From Alistipes sp. (GTDB lineage: Bacteria; Bacteroidota; Bacteroidia; Bacteroidales; Rikenellaceae): a DNA stretch of 64,000 bases. Location: the NCBI GenBank assembly GCA_017546725.1, contig JAFYRX010000003.1, forward strand, positions 45,015 through 109,014, given 5' to 3'. A program made the position numbers and the translations under genes. Shown here one piece after another: positions 1 to 9,215 of this stretch (position 1 is the stretch's first letter; every line of letters begins with the position of its first letter). The notes beneath the pieces were generated by a model that ran no database searches, was not told the DNA's origin, and was given only the letters and a program-made list of their open reading frames with translations.

Positions 1-1
1 T

Positions 2-2017
2 TCATTCAAAGGCGAGAAGGAGTACAAACCTTGGGCAGCATACCGCACAAAAACAGATGTATTGCGTGACGAATATGGCGAGATAGTACGTGATGAGAGT
101 GGTCGTGCCGTAACGGGTGATGTATTGGATTTTGGTCGTACAGTATATGACCAAGCAACGGGAGAGAGTTTCGTAGAACCAACGTTTGGCGAAAACCTCT
201 ACTACTTCTTCACCTACCAGTTGAATTATATGTATTGGCGTTACTTCCTGTGGAATTTCGTAGGACGTCAAGATGATATTCAAGCATCGGGCGAGACTAT
301 CGCTCACGGAAACTGGATGTCGGGAATAAATGCTTTGGATGAGGCATATCTCGGCCCGCAGAGTAATCTACCGAGCGAAATGGCCGATAACCCCGCACGC
401 AACACCTATTACTTCCTACCATTTATTTTGGGATTGATAGGACTCATCTACCAACTCAACCGCGACCAGCGTAATTTCATCGTGGTGATGTGGCTGTTCG
501 TGATGATGGGTATCGCATTGGTGGTATATTTCAACACCTGCCCATCGGAGCCGAGAGAGCGTGATTATGTATATGCCGGTTCGTTCTATGCCTTCTGTAT
601 ATGGATTGGACTAGGAGTGCTGGCTTTGCGTGATGCCGCAGAAAAGATTCTCAAGCGAGATAACCGTACTGCAGCCATTGCCGCAACAGTGGTTTGCTTG
701 TGCGTACCGACAATCCTTGCTGCAGAGAACTGGGATGACCACGACCGTTCGGGCCGTACAATGGCAAGAGATATTGGTTGGAATTATCTGCACTCTACAC
801 CCGAAAATGCTATTGTCATAAACTATGGCGATAACGACACATTCCCCTTGTGGTTTAATCAGGAGGTAGATGGCGTACGTACCGACGTAAGAATTATGAA
901 CTCAAGTTACCTCGGTGGCGAGTGGTATATCGACGAGATGAAGACTCGCGCCAACGAGGCGGCTCCCGTTCCGTTTAAGTTACCTGCAAATAAATACACT
1001 TTCGTAAATGACGTGGTGCCCATACGCGAAAAGGTTAATCGCACGGTAGACATCAAGGAGATTATGTCATTCATAGAGAGCGAGCAGCAGGGTACTAAGT
1101 TACAACTTACAGATGGCTCATTGCTGGATTATCTGCCTGCCCGCAGAATTGCAATACCTGTAAACAAGGAGAACGCAATTAAGTCAGGCATTGTCAAGGA
1201 GAAGGATAGCCACCTGATTGTCGATACTGTATATATCAACATTGCAGCACACAAGAACAGATTGGATAAGAGCGAGATGATGATGCTCGATTTGCTAGCC
1301 AACTTCGAGTGGAATCGTCCCATCTGTTTTACTCAGGTATATATCTTGCAGGATTTCGGTCTGCTCGATTACTTGCAGTTTGACGGTTATTCTTACCGAC
1401 TTGTACCTATCTATACGCCTTATAAGTCGGCGTGGGATATTGGTCGCATCGATACAGAATGGACTGCTCCACTATTGATGGAGAAGTTCCGCTTTGGCAA
1501 CTTGGCTGACCCCGATGTTTTGGTTGACCACTTCACGCAATACAACCTTAGTGCTTCGAAGGCCCGCGAAGGCTTCGCAAGAGTTGCAAAGCAACTTATC
1601 GCAGAGGGCAAACAAGCAGAGGCAGAGGCTATGCTCGACAGAGGTTTGGAGGTATTGCCTTCACCAAAGATTCGATACAGCGACAGCAATACCCTACCCT
1701 TCATCGAGGCATACTATACGTTAGGCAAGATGGAGAAGGGTGACGAGTTGCTGGTGAATTATTTCAATGTATTGCGTGAGTATATTGAGTATTACCTGCA
1801 GTTTGACGGCGTTAAGGCCAACCTCGTATCGTCACAGATTAACCAGAGAATGGATACTCTGTTGGAGTTGTACTATATGGCAGCGTTTGCACGTCGTGAC
1901 GACATCGTAAAACAATTCAACGATTATCTGCGTACATTCGGTTATAAAGATGATGAGTTGATTATGCCAGGAACAGACCCAGCAACGATGATTGACTCGC
2001 AGAACGTAGAGTTGTAA
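2..2017 (+). CDS. DUF2723 family membrane protein (GT117-like), 5' truncated
   Basis: The reading frame is open from base 2, so the gene starts before the window. About 670 C-terminal residues are present. The visible part has a short run of membrane segments (for example around 390-690), then a long soluble region with helical TPR-like character near the C-terminus. The run CPSEPRERDYVYAGSFYAF is typical of DUF2723 proteins, a Bacteroidota family of polytopic proteins resembling protein O-mannosyltransferases. By family it probably transfers sugars at the inner membrane, but the substrate is unknown. An internal TTG at 62 is possible but implausible because homology continues upstream. A strong hairpin terminator follows the stop. 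Confidence 0.85.
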   Translation, partial: SFKGEKEYKPWAAYRTKTDVLRDEYGEIVRDESGRAVTGDVLDFGRTVYDQATGESFVEPTFGENLYYFFTYQLNYMYWRYFLWNFVGRQDDIQASGETIAHGNWMSGINALDEAYLGPQSNLPSEMADNPARNTYYFLPFILGLIGLIYQLNRDQRNFIVVMWLFVMMGIALVVYFNTCPSEPRERDYVYAGSFYAFCIWIGLGVLALRDAAEKILKRDNRTAAIAATVVCLCVPTILAAENWDDHDRSGRTMARDIGWNYLHSTPENAIVINYGDNDTFPLWFNQEVDGVRTDVRIMNSSYLGGEWYIDEMKTRANEAAPVPFKLPANKYTFVNDVVPIREKVNRTVDIKEIMSFIESEQQGTKLQLTDGSLLDYLPARRIAIPVNKENAIKSGIVKEKDSHLIVDTVYINIAAHKNRLDKSEMMMLDLLANFEWNRPICFTQVYILQDFGLLDYLQFDGYSYRLVPIYTPYKSAWDIGRIDTEWTAPLLMEKFRFGNLADPDVLVDHFTQYNLSASKAREGFARVAKQLIAEGKQAEAEAMLDRGLEVLPSPKIRYSDSNTLPFIEAYYTLGKMEKGDELLVNYFNVLREYIEYYLQFDGVKANLVSSQINQRMDTLLELYYMAAFARRDDIVKQFNDYLRTFGYKDDELIMPGTDPATMIDSQNVEL

Positions 2018-2046
2018 ACTAATATACAACCCGATAATAGATAATA

Positions 2047-2087
2047 AAACCGTTGCTCCAAAAGGCTGGAGCAACGGTTTTATTCTT
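2047..2087. terminator. Bidirectional intrinsic terminator
   Basis: A perfect 14-bp stem, 2047-2060 with 2067-2080, encloses a 6-base loop and is followed by a T-rich tail. It lies between the convergent DUF2723 gene and DUF4251 gene. The minus-strand stop codon at 2080-2082 overlaps the base of the stem, so one hairpin probably ends both transcripts. Confidence 0.9.
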
Positions 2088-2784
2088 CAATATGGCGTAT
2101 CTTCATCCTATCCCCTATTGTACCCAGGTAACGCATTGCAACTTTAGAACTCTGTACCAACATCTCCGTCTCTCCCGTAACGGTAGAAATCAAGAGATTG
2201 AAATAATACTTATCGCTATGAGTAGTAGCTGAGAAGGTTATAACCCACTGCGAGAGATGCTTCGATGTATGAAACTCATCTATAGTATCCGCATCAAAAT
2301 TAAGCACAGAGACGTATTGCGTAATACCCGTTTCGATAGGCAGATGCACTTCTAAATCAACAGGCGAGATAAAGACATAATAGTATTGTGCATATATACT
2401 GCGTAAGTCGCCCTTTGGGGAGGCCTGCATCGTTGTAGGATAGAAGGCAAACGAACGTGTACCGACAAGCGAATCTATACGAAAAGCAAAGGCTTCGGCT
2501 CGACAAGCACGGCGCTCGGCACGAGTCATTGGATTCTGGCAACGATTATCTTTGGTGAGCGTATCTACTGTATTATAATCAGGACCAAGAACAGGGACAA
2601 TATTTAGCGTAGGCACCGCGGAACGTGTAACAGAGAATTGCGAAATAGGCGGCTGACGACGTTGCGAAGATAAAGTATCATTGCCAGACTTTTGTCCAGC
2701 AATGATATTATGAGCAGAGGCCACAACAACAATAAGCATTGTTACGATTAATGACGCATATAGCGCATAGATATATTTAGTCAT
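2080..2784 (-). CDS. DUF4251 family protein, copy A
   Basis: This 234-residue protein has a hydrophobic N-terminal segment (about residues 4-28, signal peptide or anchor), a variable linker, then a DUF4251-like domain from about residue 95. That domain has the pattern FRIDSLVGTRSFAFYP, alternating beta-type stretches and a closing RYLGTI. DUF4251 is a Bacteroidota family of unknown function, presumed periplasmic or outer-membrane associated. It lies 19 bases after a shorter paralogue on the same strand, so the two are probably co-transcribed. The extra N-terminal linker of about 50 residues distinguishes it from its neighbour. Confidence 0.75.
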   Translation of the reverse strand: MTKYIYALYASLIVTMLIVVVASAHNIIAGQKSGNDTLSSQRRQPPISQFSVTRSAVPTLNIVPVLGPDYNTVDTLTKDNRCQNPMTRAERRACRAEAFAFRIDSLVGTRSFAFYPTTMQASPKGDLRSIYAQYYYVFISPVDLEVHLPIETGITQYVSVLNFDADTIDEFHTSKHLSQWVITFSATTHSDKYYFNLLISTVTGETEMLVQSSKVAMRYLGTIGDRMKIRHIEE

Positions 2785-2803
2785 AACTATTCACTTTAGC
2801 AGA

Positions 2804-3355
2804 CTAATATATCTTAGACAATGTGCCTGTATATTGTACAGGACTATACCAAGGGTATGAGATTGTGAGCGTCGCTCCACCGAGGCGGGAGTTTATATCA
2901 AACGTAAAGGTATAATCACCCGTAGCATACAGAGGGCATTTAAACACTACGCTCCAGCCTTCGGATGTTTGATGAATCTGATAATCTGTAACATTTGGCG
3001 TAACCGTATTGATTAAGACGTAGCGATACGGAGGCACATAGCCCACATAATAGGGCAAACACACATCGACAGAGCCTCGCCATAGAGTAACCGTATAGGT
3101 AGGATTAGAGAGCAGCGTTGTACCACCCGCAGGCAACTGCTGGACGGTTTGAGGATTAAACTCAAAGTTACGCGACTGCACCAGCGAGTCGATAAATTTC
3201 TCATACTCGGCCATACGCTCGGCTCGACGTTCAATACGTTGCTCATGTGTTAGATGAGTGTAATGATGATTAGTCTGTGCTACGGCTCGTTGTACTGTAG
3301 GGCCGCAATAGGTGCAAAGCAGGATGCACACAAAAACAAAAGGAAGTCGTTTCAT
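2804..3355 (-). CDS. DUF4251 family protein, copy B
   Basis: This 183-residue protein has a signal peptide ending near residue 27 (AVAQ). The DUF4251 domain follows, with FIDSLVQSRNFEFNPQ, a central beta-rich part and the ending VQYTGTLSKIY. It is paralogous to the next gene downstream. Its start codon and first codons lie inside a 12-bp inverted repeat that may also terminate the upstream uvrA transcript. Function is unknown beyond probable export to the envelope. Confidence 0.8.
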   Translation of the reverse strand: MKRLPFVFVCILLCTYCGPTVQRAVAQTNHHYTHLTHEQRIERRAERMAEYEKFIDSLVQSRNFEFNPQTVQQLPAGGTTLLSNPTYTVTLWRGSVDVCLPYYVGYVPPYRYVLINTVTPNVTDYQIHQTSEGWSVVFKCPLYATGDYTFTFDINSRLGGATLTISYPWYSPVQYTGTLSKIY

Positions 3356-3387
3356 AGCATAATATGTTTTATGACTGAAACGACTTC
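3343..3387 (-). promoter_or_regulatory. Hairpin covering the DUF4251-B start codon, possible uvrA terminator
   Basis: A perfect 12-bp inverted repeat pairs 3343-3354 with 3376-3387, with more pairing inside the 21-base loop. On the minus strand it follows the uvrA stop and is trailed by a T-rich run that is already DUF4251 coding sequence. The ATG (3355-3353) sits at the 3' arm, so folding would hide the start codon. Confidence 0.7.
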
Positions 3388-3398
3388 AAAATTCTTGC

Positions 3399-6233
3399 CT
3401 AAATACCCATTCGGCGTAAAAATTCGCCCGTAGCACTTTCCTCACATTGGGCGACTTCGTGTGGCGAACCCTCGGTGATAACTCGGCCACCACCCGCACC
3501 ACCTTCGGGACCTATATCTATAATATGGTCAGCAACCTTAATAACATCGAGATTATGCTCTATAACGATTGCCGTATTACCCCTATCGACCAATTTATTA
3601 ATTACGCCCAATAGTTGGTGCACATCTTCAAAATGGAGTCCCGTAGTAGGCTCATCCAGAATATAGAGCGTACGGCCTGTATCGCTCTTGCACAACTCGG
3701 CGGCCAACTTAATACGCTGGCTCTCACCGCCCGACAATGTAGTACAGGGCTGACCAAGTGTGATATAACCCAAACCTACGTCTTGAATCGCTTTTAACTT
3801 CTGGTATATCGACGGAATATTAGCGAAGAAATCCACCGCTATATTCACGGTCATATTAAGCACTTCGTTAATATTCTTACCCTTATACTTAACCTCCAAC
3901 GTCTCTCGATTATAACGATTACCTCCACACGCCTTGCATCGCACATATACATCGGGTAGGAAGTTCATCTCGATAGTCTGCACTCCCGCACCACGACACT
4001 CCTCGCAACGGCCGCCCTTGACATTAAACGAGACACGGCCCGCTTTGAAGCCTCGCACCTGAGCATCGGGTGTAGCCTCAAAGAGTTTTCTAATATCGGA
4101 AAAGACATTAGAGTAGGTAGCAGGATTACTGCGTGGTGTACGACCTATGGGCGACTGGTCCACAACAACCAATTTATCAATATGCTCCAATCCCTCGATG
4201 GAATCATAAGCCAACGGCTGGTCGAAAGAGCGATAGAGATGACGGCTCAACGCAGGGCGCAGAGTTTCATTCACAAGTGTAGATTTACCCGAGCCACTGA
4301 CTCCCGTAACGCATATAAACTTGCCCAACGGGAAACCAACGTCAATACCCTTAAGATTATTACCTCGTGCACCACGAATCGTAAGGCTTTGACCTGTACC
4401 CTCACGCAGCGTAGCAGGCGCTTCGATACGACGACGCCCACAGAGATAATCGGCTGTAATGGTATTTGACTGCAAAATATCCTCCAACGTACCCGCCGCA
4501 ACAATCTGGCCACCACGACGGCCCGCCTTGGGACCTACATCGATAATAAAGTCTGCCGAACGCATCATCTCCTCATCGTGCTCTACAACAATCACCGAAT
4601 TACCTGCATCACGCAACTCTTGCAATGTACGAATCAAACGACAGTTATCTCGCTGATGAAGACCAATGCTCGGCTCATCGAGGATATACAATACATTAAC
4701 CAACTTTGAGCCTATTTGCGTAGCAAGGCGTATGCGCTGGCTCTCTCCGCCCGACAGCGAACGAGCCGAGCGACTGAGCGACAAATAACCCAAACCCACA
4801 TCCAGCAAGAAACGCAGACGTTCGCGAATCTCCTTGATAATCTCAACCGCAATTTTACGCTCCTTGTCGTTCAAATAATCCTCAACATTCTGCATCCAGG
4901 CCGAGAACTCCTCAATGGACATTGCCGACACCTCGGCTATATTCTTACCTCCAATTCGGAACTGCAGAGCCTCCTTTTTCAGACGTGAGCCACCACATAC
5001 ACTACATTCACGATAGGCCATAAATTGCTCACGCCACTTCTGACCTCGTTTCGACTCCTCATCATCGGTTGTCGATTGCACATACTCGGCAATACCCTCC
5101 CAGGGAATCATCCTACGGCCCGACACTGAGGTAAACTCCGACAAATCGACAGTCAAAGGCTTGGGGTCGCCATAGAGTATGGCGTTCATACCCTCCTCGC
5201 TTATAGTTTCCACAGGGTCCTCCAACGTAAAGTCGTAACGGCGGCCCAGCATAGTAAGCAGAGCAAAGAGTTTATTATTTTTATATTTGCCGATAGGCTC
5301 AATCGCTCCGTCACGCAACGAACGGCTCTCATCGGGGATTATCTTCTCTCTATCGAACACAGCCTCGACTCCCAATCCACTGCATCGTGGGCAGGCTCCT
5401 TGAGGAGAATTGAACGAGAAGGTGTGAGGTGCGGGGTCTTCAAAAGCAACGCCTGTCGAGGGGCACATCAAATGGCGAGAGTAATAGCGCAGACCATCAG
5501 TCTCATAGTCATATAGAGCCATCGTACCTTTACCTTGACGCATAGACTCCTTGAGCGAAGCCATTACCCTCTCGCGCAAATCTTCATTCACGCGCATACG
5601 GTCCACAACCAATTCGACGGTATGCACCTTATAACGGTCGAGTTTCATACCCACCGTAATCTCGCGTATCTCGCCATCAATACGGGCATAGATATATCCA
5701 CGCTTAGCCAACGACTCAAACAATTCACGATAATGACCCTTACGGCCCTTGACTATAGGCGCCATAAAGGCGACCTTACGGCCAGCAAAGCCCTCAATGA
5801 TAAGGTCACATATTTGTTCATCGGAATAATGCACCATCTCCTCATCGGTTATAGGAGAGTAAGCACGCGATGCTCGGGCATACAAAAGACGCAGAAAGTC
5901 ATTTATCTCGGTGACAGTACCTACCGTAGAGCGGGGATTCTTATTGGTAGTCTTCTGCTCAATAGCAACAACAGGGCTCAGGCCCGTAATCTTATCGACA
6001 TCGGGGCGTTCCATAGTTCCTACAAACTGACGGGCATAGGTCGATAGCGTCTCCATATAACGACGTTGTCCTTCGGCATAGATAGTATCGAAGGCCAAAG
6101 ATGATTTACCCGACCCCGACAAACCTGTAACAACGACCAACGAGTAACGCGGAATCTCGACATCAACGCTTTTAAGATTGTGCACACGCGCACCCGTAAC
6201 AACTATTTTATTATCCTCTTTGGAAAATTTCAT
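3399..6233 (-). CDS. uvrA: UvrA excinuclease ABC subunit A
   Basis: UvrA is the damage-recognition ATPase of nucleotide excision repair. It loads UvrB onto lesions in the cytoplasm. The 944-residue length is normal. Visible motifs are two Walker A sites (GLSGSGKSS near residue 37 and GVSGSGKST in the second half), two ABC signatures (LSGGESQRIRLA and LSGGESQRIKLA) and Cys-pair zinc modules (CPRCSGLG, and CEECRGAG followed by CKACGG). The chosen start gives a short natural lead into VTGARVHNLKSVDVEIP. It is 14 bases downstream of the transporter gene, so the two are probably co-transcribed. Confidence 0.97.
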   Translation of the reverse strand: MKFSKEDNKIVVTGARVHNLKSVDVEIPRYSLVVVTGLSGSGKSSLAFDTIYAEGQRRYMETLSTYARQFVGTMERPDVDKITGLSPVVAIEQKTTNKNPRSTVGTVTEINDFLRLLYARASRAYSPITDEEMVHYSDEQICDLIIEGFAGRKVAFMAPIVKGRKGHYRELFESLAKRGYIYARIDGEIREITVGMKLDRYKVHTVELVVDRMRVNEDLRERVMASLKESMRQGKGTMALYDYETDGLRYYSRHLMCPSTGVAFEDPAPHTFSFNSPQGACPRCSGLGVEAVFDREKIIPDESRSLRDGAIEPIGKYKNNKLFALLTMLGRRYDFTLEDPVETISEEGMNAILYGDPKPLTVDLSEFTSVSGRRMIPWEGIAEYVQSTTDDEESKRGQKWREQFMAYRECSVCGGSRLKKEALQFRIGGKNIAEVSAMSIEEFSAWMQNVEDYLNDKERKIAVEIIKEIRERLRFLLDVGLGYLSLSRSARSLSGGESQRIRLATQIGSKLVNVLYILDEPSIGLHQRDNCRLIRTLQELRDAGNSVIVVEHDEEMMRSADFIIDVGPKAGRRGGQIVAAGTLEDILQSNTITADYLCGRRRIEAPATLREGTGQSLTIRGARGNNLKGIDVGFPLGKFICVTGVSGSGKSTLVNETLRPALSRHLYRSFDQPLAYDSIEGLEHIDKLVVVDQSPIGRTPRSNPATYSNVFSDIRKLFEATPDAQVRGFKAGRVSFNVKGGRCEECRGAGVQTIEMNFLPDVYVRCKACGGNRYNRETLEVKYKGKNINEVLNMTVNIAVDFFANIPSIYQKLKAIQDVGLGYITLGQPCTTLSGGESQRIKLAAELCKSDTGRTLYILDEPTTGLHFEDVHQLLGVINKLVDRGNTAIVIEHNLDVIKVADHIIDIGPEGGAGGGRVITEGSPHEVAQCEESATGEFLRRMGI

Positions 6234-6247
6234 CTCTTATCTTCTGA

Positions 6248-7063
6248 TTAACAAACAGAACACCCTGTATGGAATAGATTCAACAGAGCGTGCAACCAAT
6301 CGTGCAACGATATAAGCCCCACCAAATCGGCAAAGCAAACGACCAAAATAACCATCGTAAACCAACGCACGAACTTAACACCCCACGTCATAGCAAAATG
6401 CGATGCCAACATAGCGCCCACGATATTACCCAAACCGTGCCACAGTCCATAAGCATAATCAACCTGGCCATTTATCATAAATATTATGAGTGAGAATGGT
6501 GTTGCAAGGAATATAATAAAGCCCTTGATGACATTGGCCGTAATGATATCCAACTTCATCGACCAGATGGTAACGGCAAGGATAACGTAACCCAGACCGA
6601 TATAGATATAACCGCCATAAAAGCCCAGCAACAAGAACCAGATATAGTGGTAAAACTTGGTCTCCAACGGGCGGCCTCCGTGAATATGGGGATGACGGTG
6701 GCTATTATCGAAAATCATATAGACAAGCACTACGGTCAGCACGACAGCCATACAGATAGTAAAAATTGTATCGCTGATATGTGTAGCAACCAGCGAGCCT
6801 ACAATATTACCCACAACGGCTGGCAGAGCCAACTTGACACCGCTCTTTATATCGAGCATACGTTTGCGGATGAAGGCAACCGACGAGGTGAAATTTTGCA
6901 GTATGACGGCTATACGGTTAGTACCGTTAGCGACTCCGATGGGCAAACCCAAAACGGTAAACAGCGTCATAGTGATAATAGCACCGCCGCCAGCCAGCGT
7001 ATTGATAACGCCAACCAGCACACCAGACAATATCAAGATTATCTCTATCGCGTATTCACCCAT
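6248..7063 (-). CDS. TauE/SafE (TSUP) family membrane transporter
   Basis: This 271-residue protein is almost entirely hydrophobic, with about eight membrane segments. The N-terminal motif GVLVGVINTLAGGGAIITM is the hallmark of TauE/SafE permeases. The family exports or imports sulfite, sulfoacetate and other small anions across the inner membrane, and the substrate here is not evident. It ends 14 bases before uvrA. I see no functional link with uvrA beyond shared transcription. Confidence 0.88.
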   Translation of the reverse strand: MGEYAIEIILILSGVLVGVINTLAGGGAIITMTLFTVLGLPIGVANGTNRIAVILQNFTSSVAFIRKRMLDIKSGVKLALPAVVGNIVGSLVATHISDTIFTICMAVVLTVVLVYMIFDNSHRHPHIHGGRPLETKFYHYIWFLLLGFYGGYIYIGLGYVILAVTIWSMKLDIITANVIKGFIIFLATPFSLIIFMINGQVDYAYGLWHGLGNIVGAMLASHFAMTWGVKFVRWFTMVILVVCFADLVGLISLHDWLHALLNLFHTGCSVC

Positions 7064-7231
7064 CTAAGCGAACAAAATTAATTAGTTAAAAATATGGTTT
7101 ACTCACCATCTGCAACCAACAAAATTTAGCCGACTTAAAGATAGAAAAAAAATTGCAGATAAAAAAATTTACCTGCAAAAATCATAGGAATTTTATATCG
7201 CTCACATCTATTTATCCCAGCGACCAAGCAA

Positions 7232-7999
7232 CTACTTTGTTGCGATATAATACAAATCAAAACATTGCTCACCAACAGGGCCAATACTATAATCGTCACG
7301 ACTGATAGAGGTCGTAAGGTCTTGATTGTCGTTCAGCAGGCGACGGCGATTCAGCCTATTGAGAATATCATACGGAATCTGCAACATCCAACGCGGCAAA
7401 CGGTGCTGAAAGTCGAACACATCGAAACGTGTAATACGCTCCACACCTCGGCGATTCTGCTCATAATACTCCATAACACGCTCATTACCTGCAACACCCT
7501 GACACTCAACCTTCGAAAATGAGCGCTTGAGCAAAGCCTTCAACTCCTCGATACGATACTCTCTAACGTGCCACGGATTACGCGTGAGCGACATCGGTGC
7601 ATTGGGAGTTGAAACAATAAACTTACCACCTTTACGCAATACTCGGCTCACTTCGCGCACAAACTCGGCATCGTCCTCTATATGCTCAATTACCTGAAAC
7701 GAGATTACATAGTCAAAACTTTCATCCGCAAAATCCAAAGGCGGCACGGCCATCTGGCGGAAGACAACATTTTCGGGCAGAGGATTATCAAACTTGGGCG
7801 TAGTCTTATCTATTGTCGTAAACTTTACAGTCGCAGGTGCAACAACATCAACGCCATAGCCTACACCCGTACCTATCTCCAGCACATCGCCTGAGACAAT
7901 CTCGGCCGCCTTATAATAGGCAAGAATGGAGCGCTGGAAAACAAAATTATCGGAGGCATCGCGGTTTGATACTCGCTCGGCTGTATGAAGTTTTGCCAT
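7232..7999 (-). CDS. Class I SAM-dependent methyltransferase
   Basis: This 255-residue protein has the SAM-binding glycine loop VLEIGTGVGYGVDVVAP near residues 40-55. A conserved acidic position (TTIDKTTPKF) and the motif IV/post-motif region SFDYVISFQVIEHIEDD (about residues 98-114) follow, then the Methyltransf_11-type element VLRKGGKFIVSTPN. The substrate is unknown. It starts 8 bases after the CvfB-like gene stop, so it forms an operon with it. Confidence 0.88.
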   Translation of the reverse strand: MAKLHTAERVSNRDASDNFVFQRSILAYYKAAEIVSGDVLEIGTGVGYGVDVVAPATVKFTTIDKTTPKFDNPLPENVVFRQMAVPPLDFADESFDYVISFQVIEHIEDDAEFVREVSRVLRKGGKFIVSTPNAPMSLTRNPWHVREYRIEELKALLKRSFSKVECQGVAGNERVMEYYEQNRRGVERITRFDVFDFQHRLPRWMLQIPYDILNRLNRRRLLNDNQDLTTSISRDDYSIGPVGEQCFDLYYIATK

Positions 8000-8007
8000 A
8001 GTCGCTA

Positions 8008-8838
8008 CTATTTAATTTTGATACTTTCGCCCGAAGCCACAATCTTGCCACTCTTGAGCAACATACCTACAGCACGTTTAAAGACTTTCTTGCTCATCTG
8101 CGTTAGGCGATGCACCTCCTCAGGCGAAGAGTCATCTCCAACGGGCAATACACCTCCATTATCTTGCAGGAGTTTAAGCAACGTATCAGCCGACACTGCA
8201 ACGCCATCATAACCCTCACGACGAAGAGTAAGGTCGATACGATTATCATCGGTAATTCGGCAAACATAACCCTCCAGACGGTCACCAACACGCACAGGCT
8301 TAAAAATCTGATTCTTGTAGAGCATCCCCCAATGGCGAGAATTGATAATACAACGATAACCAATAGGGCTCTCCGATGCTACCAATATATCGACGGTCTG
8401 ACGAGCCTCTACAGTGATTACATCATTATCGATATAAGGTTTGAGTTTCATCGTAGCGACGCAGCGACCTGTAATGTTATCGACATACATCCACACAACA
8501 TAACTATGGCCCGCTAAAACACCACCCTGCTGGTTACGATTCGGCAAAAAAAGGTCCTTACCTGCCAAACCCCAATCGAGGAAGGCTCCGTGAATACTCT
8601 TATCTACCACTTTCAATGCAGCAGCCGTACCCTCAGTAATAAGCGGAGTCTCAGTTGTAGCAACCAGGCGGTCCTCCGAATCGTGATATACAAACACGCT
8701 TAATTCATCACCTACGGCATTATCCAACGACACATAGCGATTGGGAAGCAACACTTCCGTACCCTCCTCATCGACGAGATAGAGTCCATAATCAGATATG
8801 CGATTAACTTTAAGAGTCTGTATGCGACCTACTTTCAT
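8008..8838 (-). CDS. CvfB-like S1-domain RNA-binding protein
   Basis: The 276 residues fit the YitL/CvfB family: tandem S1-type OB folds followed by a winged-helix C-terminus. The N-terminal fold is MKVGRIQTLKVNRISDYGLY. A second unit is seen at GAFLDWGLAGKDLFLP and a third at GYRCIINSRHWGMLY. The C-terminus KVFKRAVGMLLKSGKI is typical. Family members bind RNA and can affect virulence factor expression. A minus-strand -7 box lies 23 bases upstream of the start. Confidence 0.88.
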   Translation of the reverse strand: MKVGRIQTLKVNRISDYGLYLVDEEGTEVLLPNRYVSLDNAVGDELSVFVYHDSEDRLVATTETPLITEGTAAALKVVDKSIHGAFLDWGLAGKDLFLPNRNQQGGVLAGHSYVVWMYVDNITGRCVATMKLKPYIDNDVITVEARQTVDILVASESPIGYRCIINSRHWGMLYKNQIFKPVRVGDRLEGYVCRITDDNRIDLTLRREGYDGVAVSADTLLKLLQDNGGVLPVGDDSSPEEVHRLTQMSKKVFKRAVGMLLKSGKIVASGESIKIK

Positions 8839-8860
8839 AATCTTAGTTTTTGTAATGGCG

Positions 8861-8868
8861 CAAAGATA
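8861..8868 (-). promoter_or_regulatory. -7 box of the CvfB-methyltransferase operon
   Basis: The minus strand reads TATCTTTG, a match to the Bacteroidota TAnnTTTG element, 22 bases upstream of the CvfB-like start. No clear TTTG lies at the expected -33 position. Confidence 0.6.
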
Positions 8869-9057
8869 CTAAAAATATCGGAACTATCTATTATACGCTA
8901 ACAAAGAAATTAATCGCACAAAAAATCGCCATTCGAGCAACAGAATATATAAAATAACAGATAAGAATATATCTTTTTTTTAATAAAATTATAGCACTAC
9001 AGCACAAAACTCATCCATATACCACAAATAACATTTTGCACATCAAAAATTTTTTAT
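8869..9057. other. AT-rich intergenic stretch
   Basis: This is the first part of a 377-base gap between divergent genes. It is very AT-rich with poly-A and poly-T runs. I see no reading frame, tRNA or clear repeat in it. The right edge holds the -33 element of the acyltransferase promoter. Confidence 0.6.
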
Positions 9058-9065
9058 TATATTTG
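9035..9065 (+). promoter_or_regulatory. Acyltransferase promoter
   Basis: TTTG at 9035-9038, a 19-base spacer and TATATTTG at 9058-9065 match the Bacteroidota consensus exactly in spacing. Transcription would begin near 9072, leaving a leader of about 145 bases. Confidence 0.8.
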
Positions 9066-9073
9066 TGTTAAAC

Positions 9074-9214
9074 TACTGCCCTTGAGTGTTTTTCACTCAC
9101 ATTATTATTTAATATACAGACAACGCTCCTTACTTACGAGGGGTGCTGTTGAATATATTATTTGGAGTGTACACATCCCAAATGGGATATGGGCAGATAG
9201 AAATATTACTGCCC
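9074..9214 (+). promoter_or_regulatory. Structured leader of the acyltransferase gene
   Basis: Several hairpins are visible: GAGTG/CACTC at about 9084-9098, ATCCCAAATGGGAT around 9175-9189, and GGGCAG (9191-9196) with CTGCCC (9209-9214), which ends one base before the ATG. TACTGCCC also occurs at 9074-9081, at the very start of the leader, so GGGCAG can pair with either copy. It resembles no riboswitch family I know. Confidence 0.5.
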
Positions 9215-9215
9215 A

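Noticed and set aside
5535-6047. A 170-codon open frame opposite uvrA
   Set aside because: It is antisense to highly conserved uvrA codons and has no domain signal.
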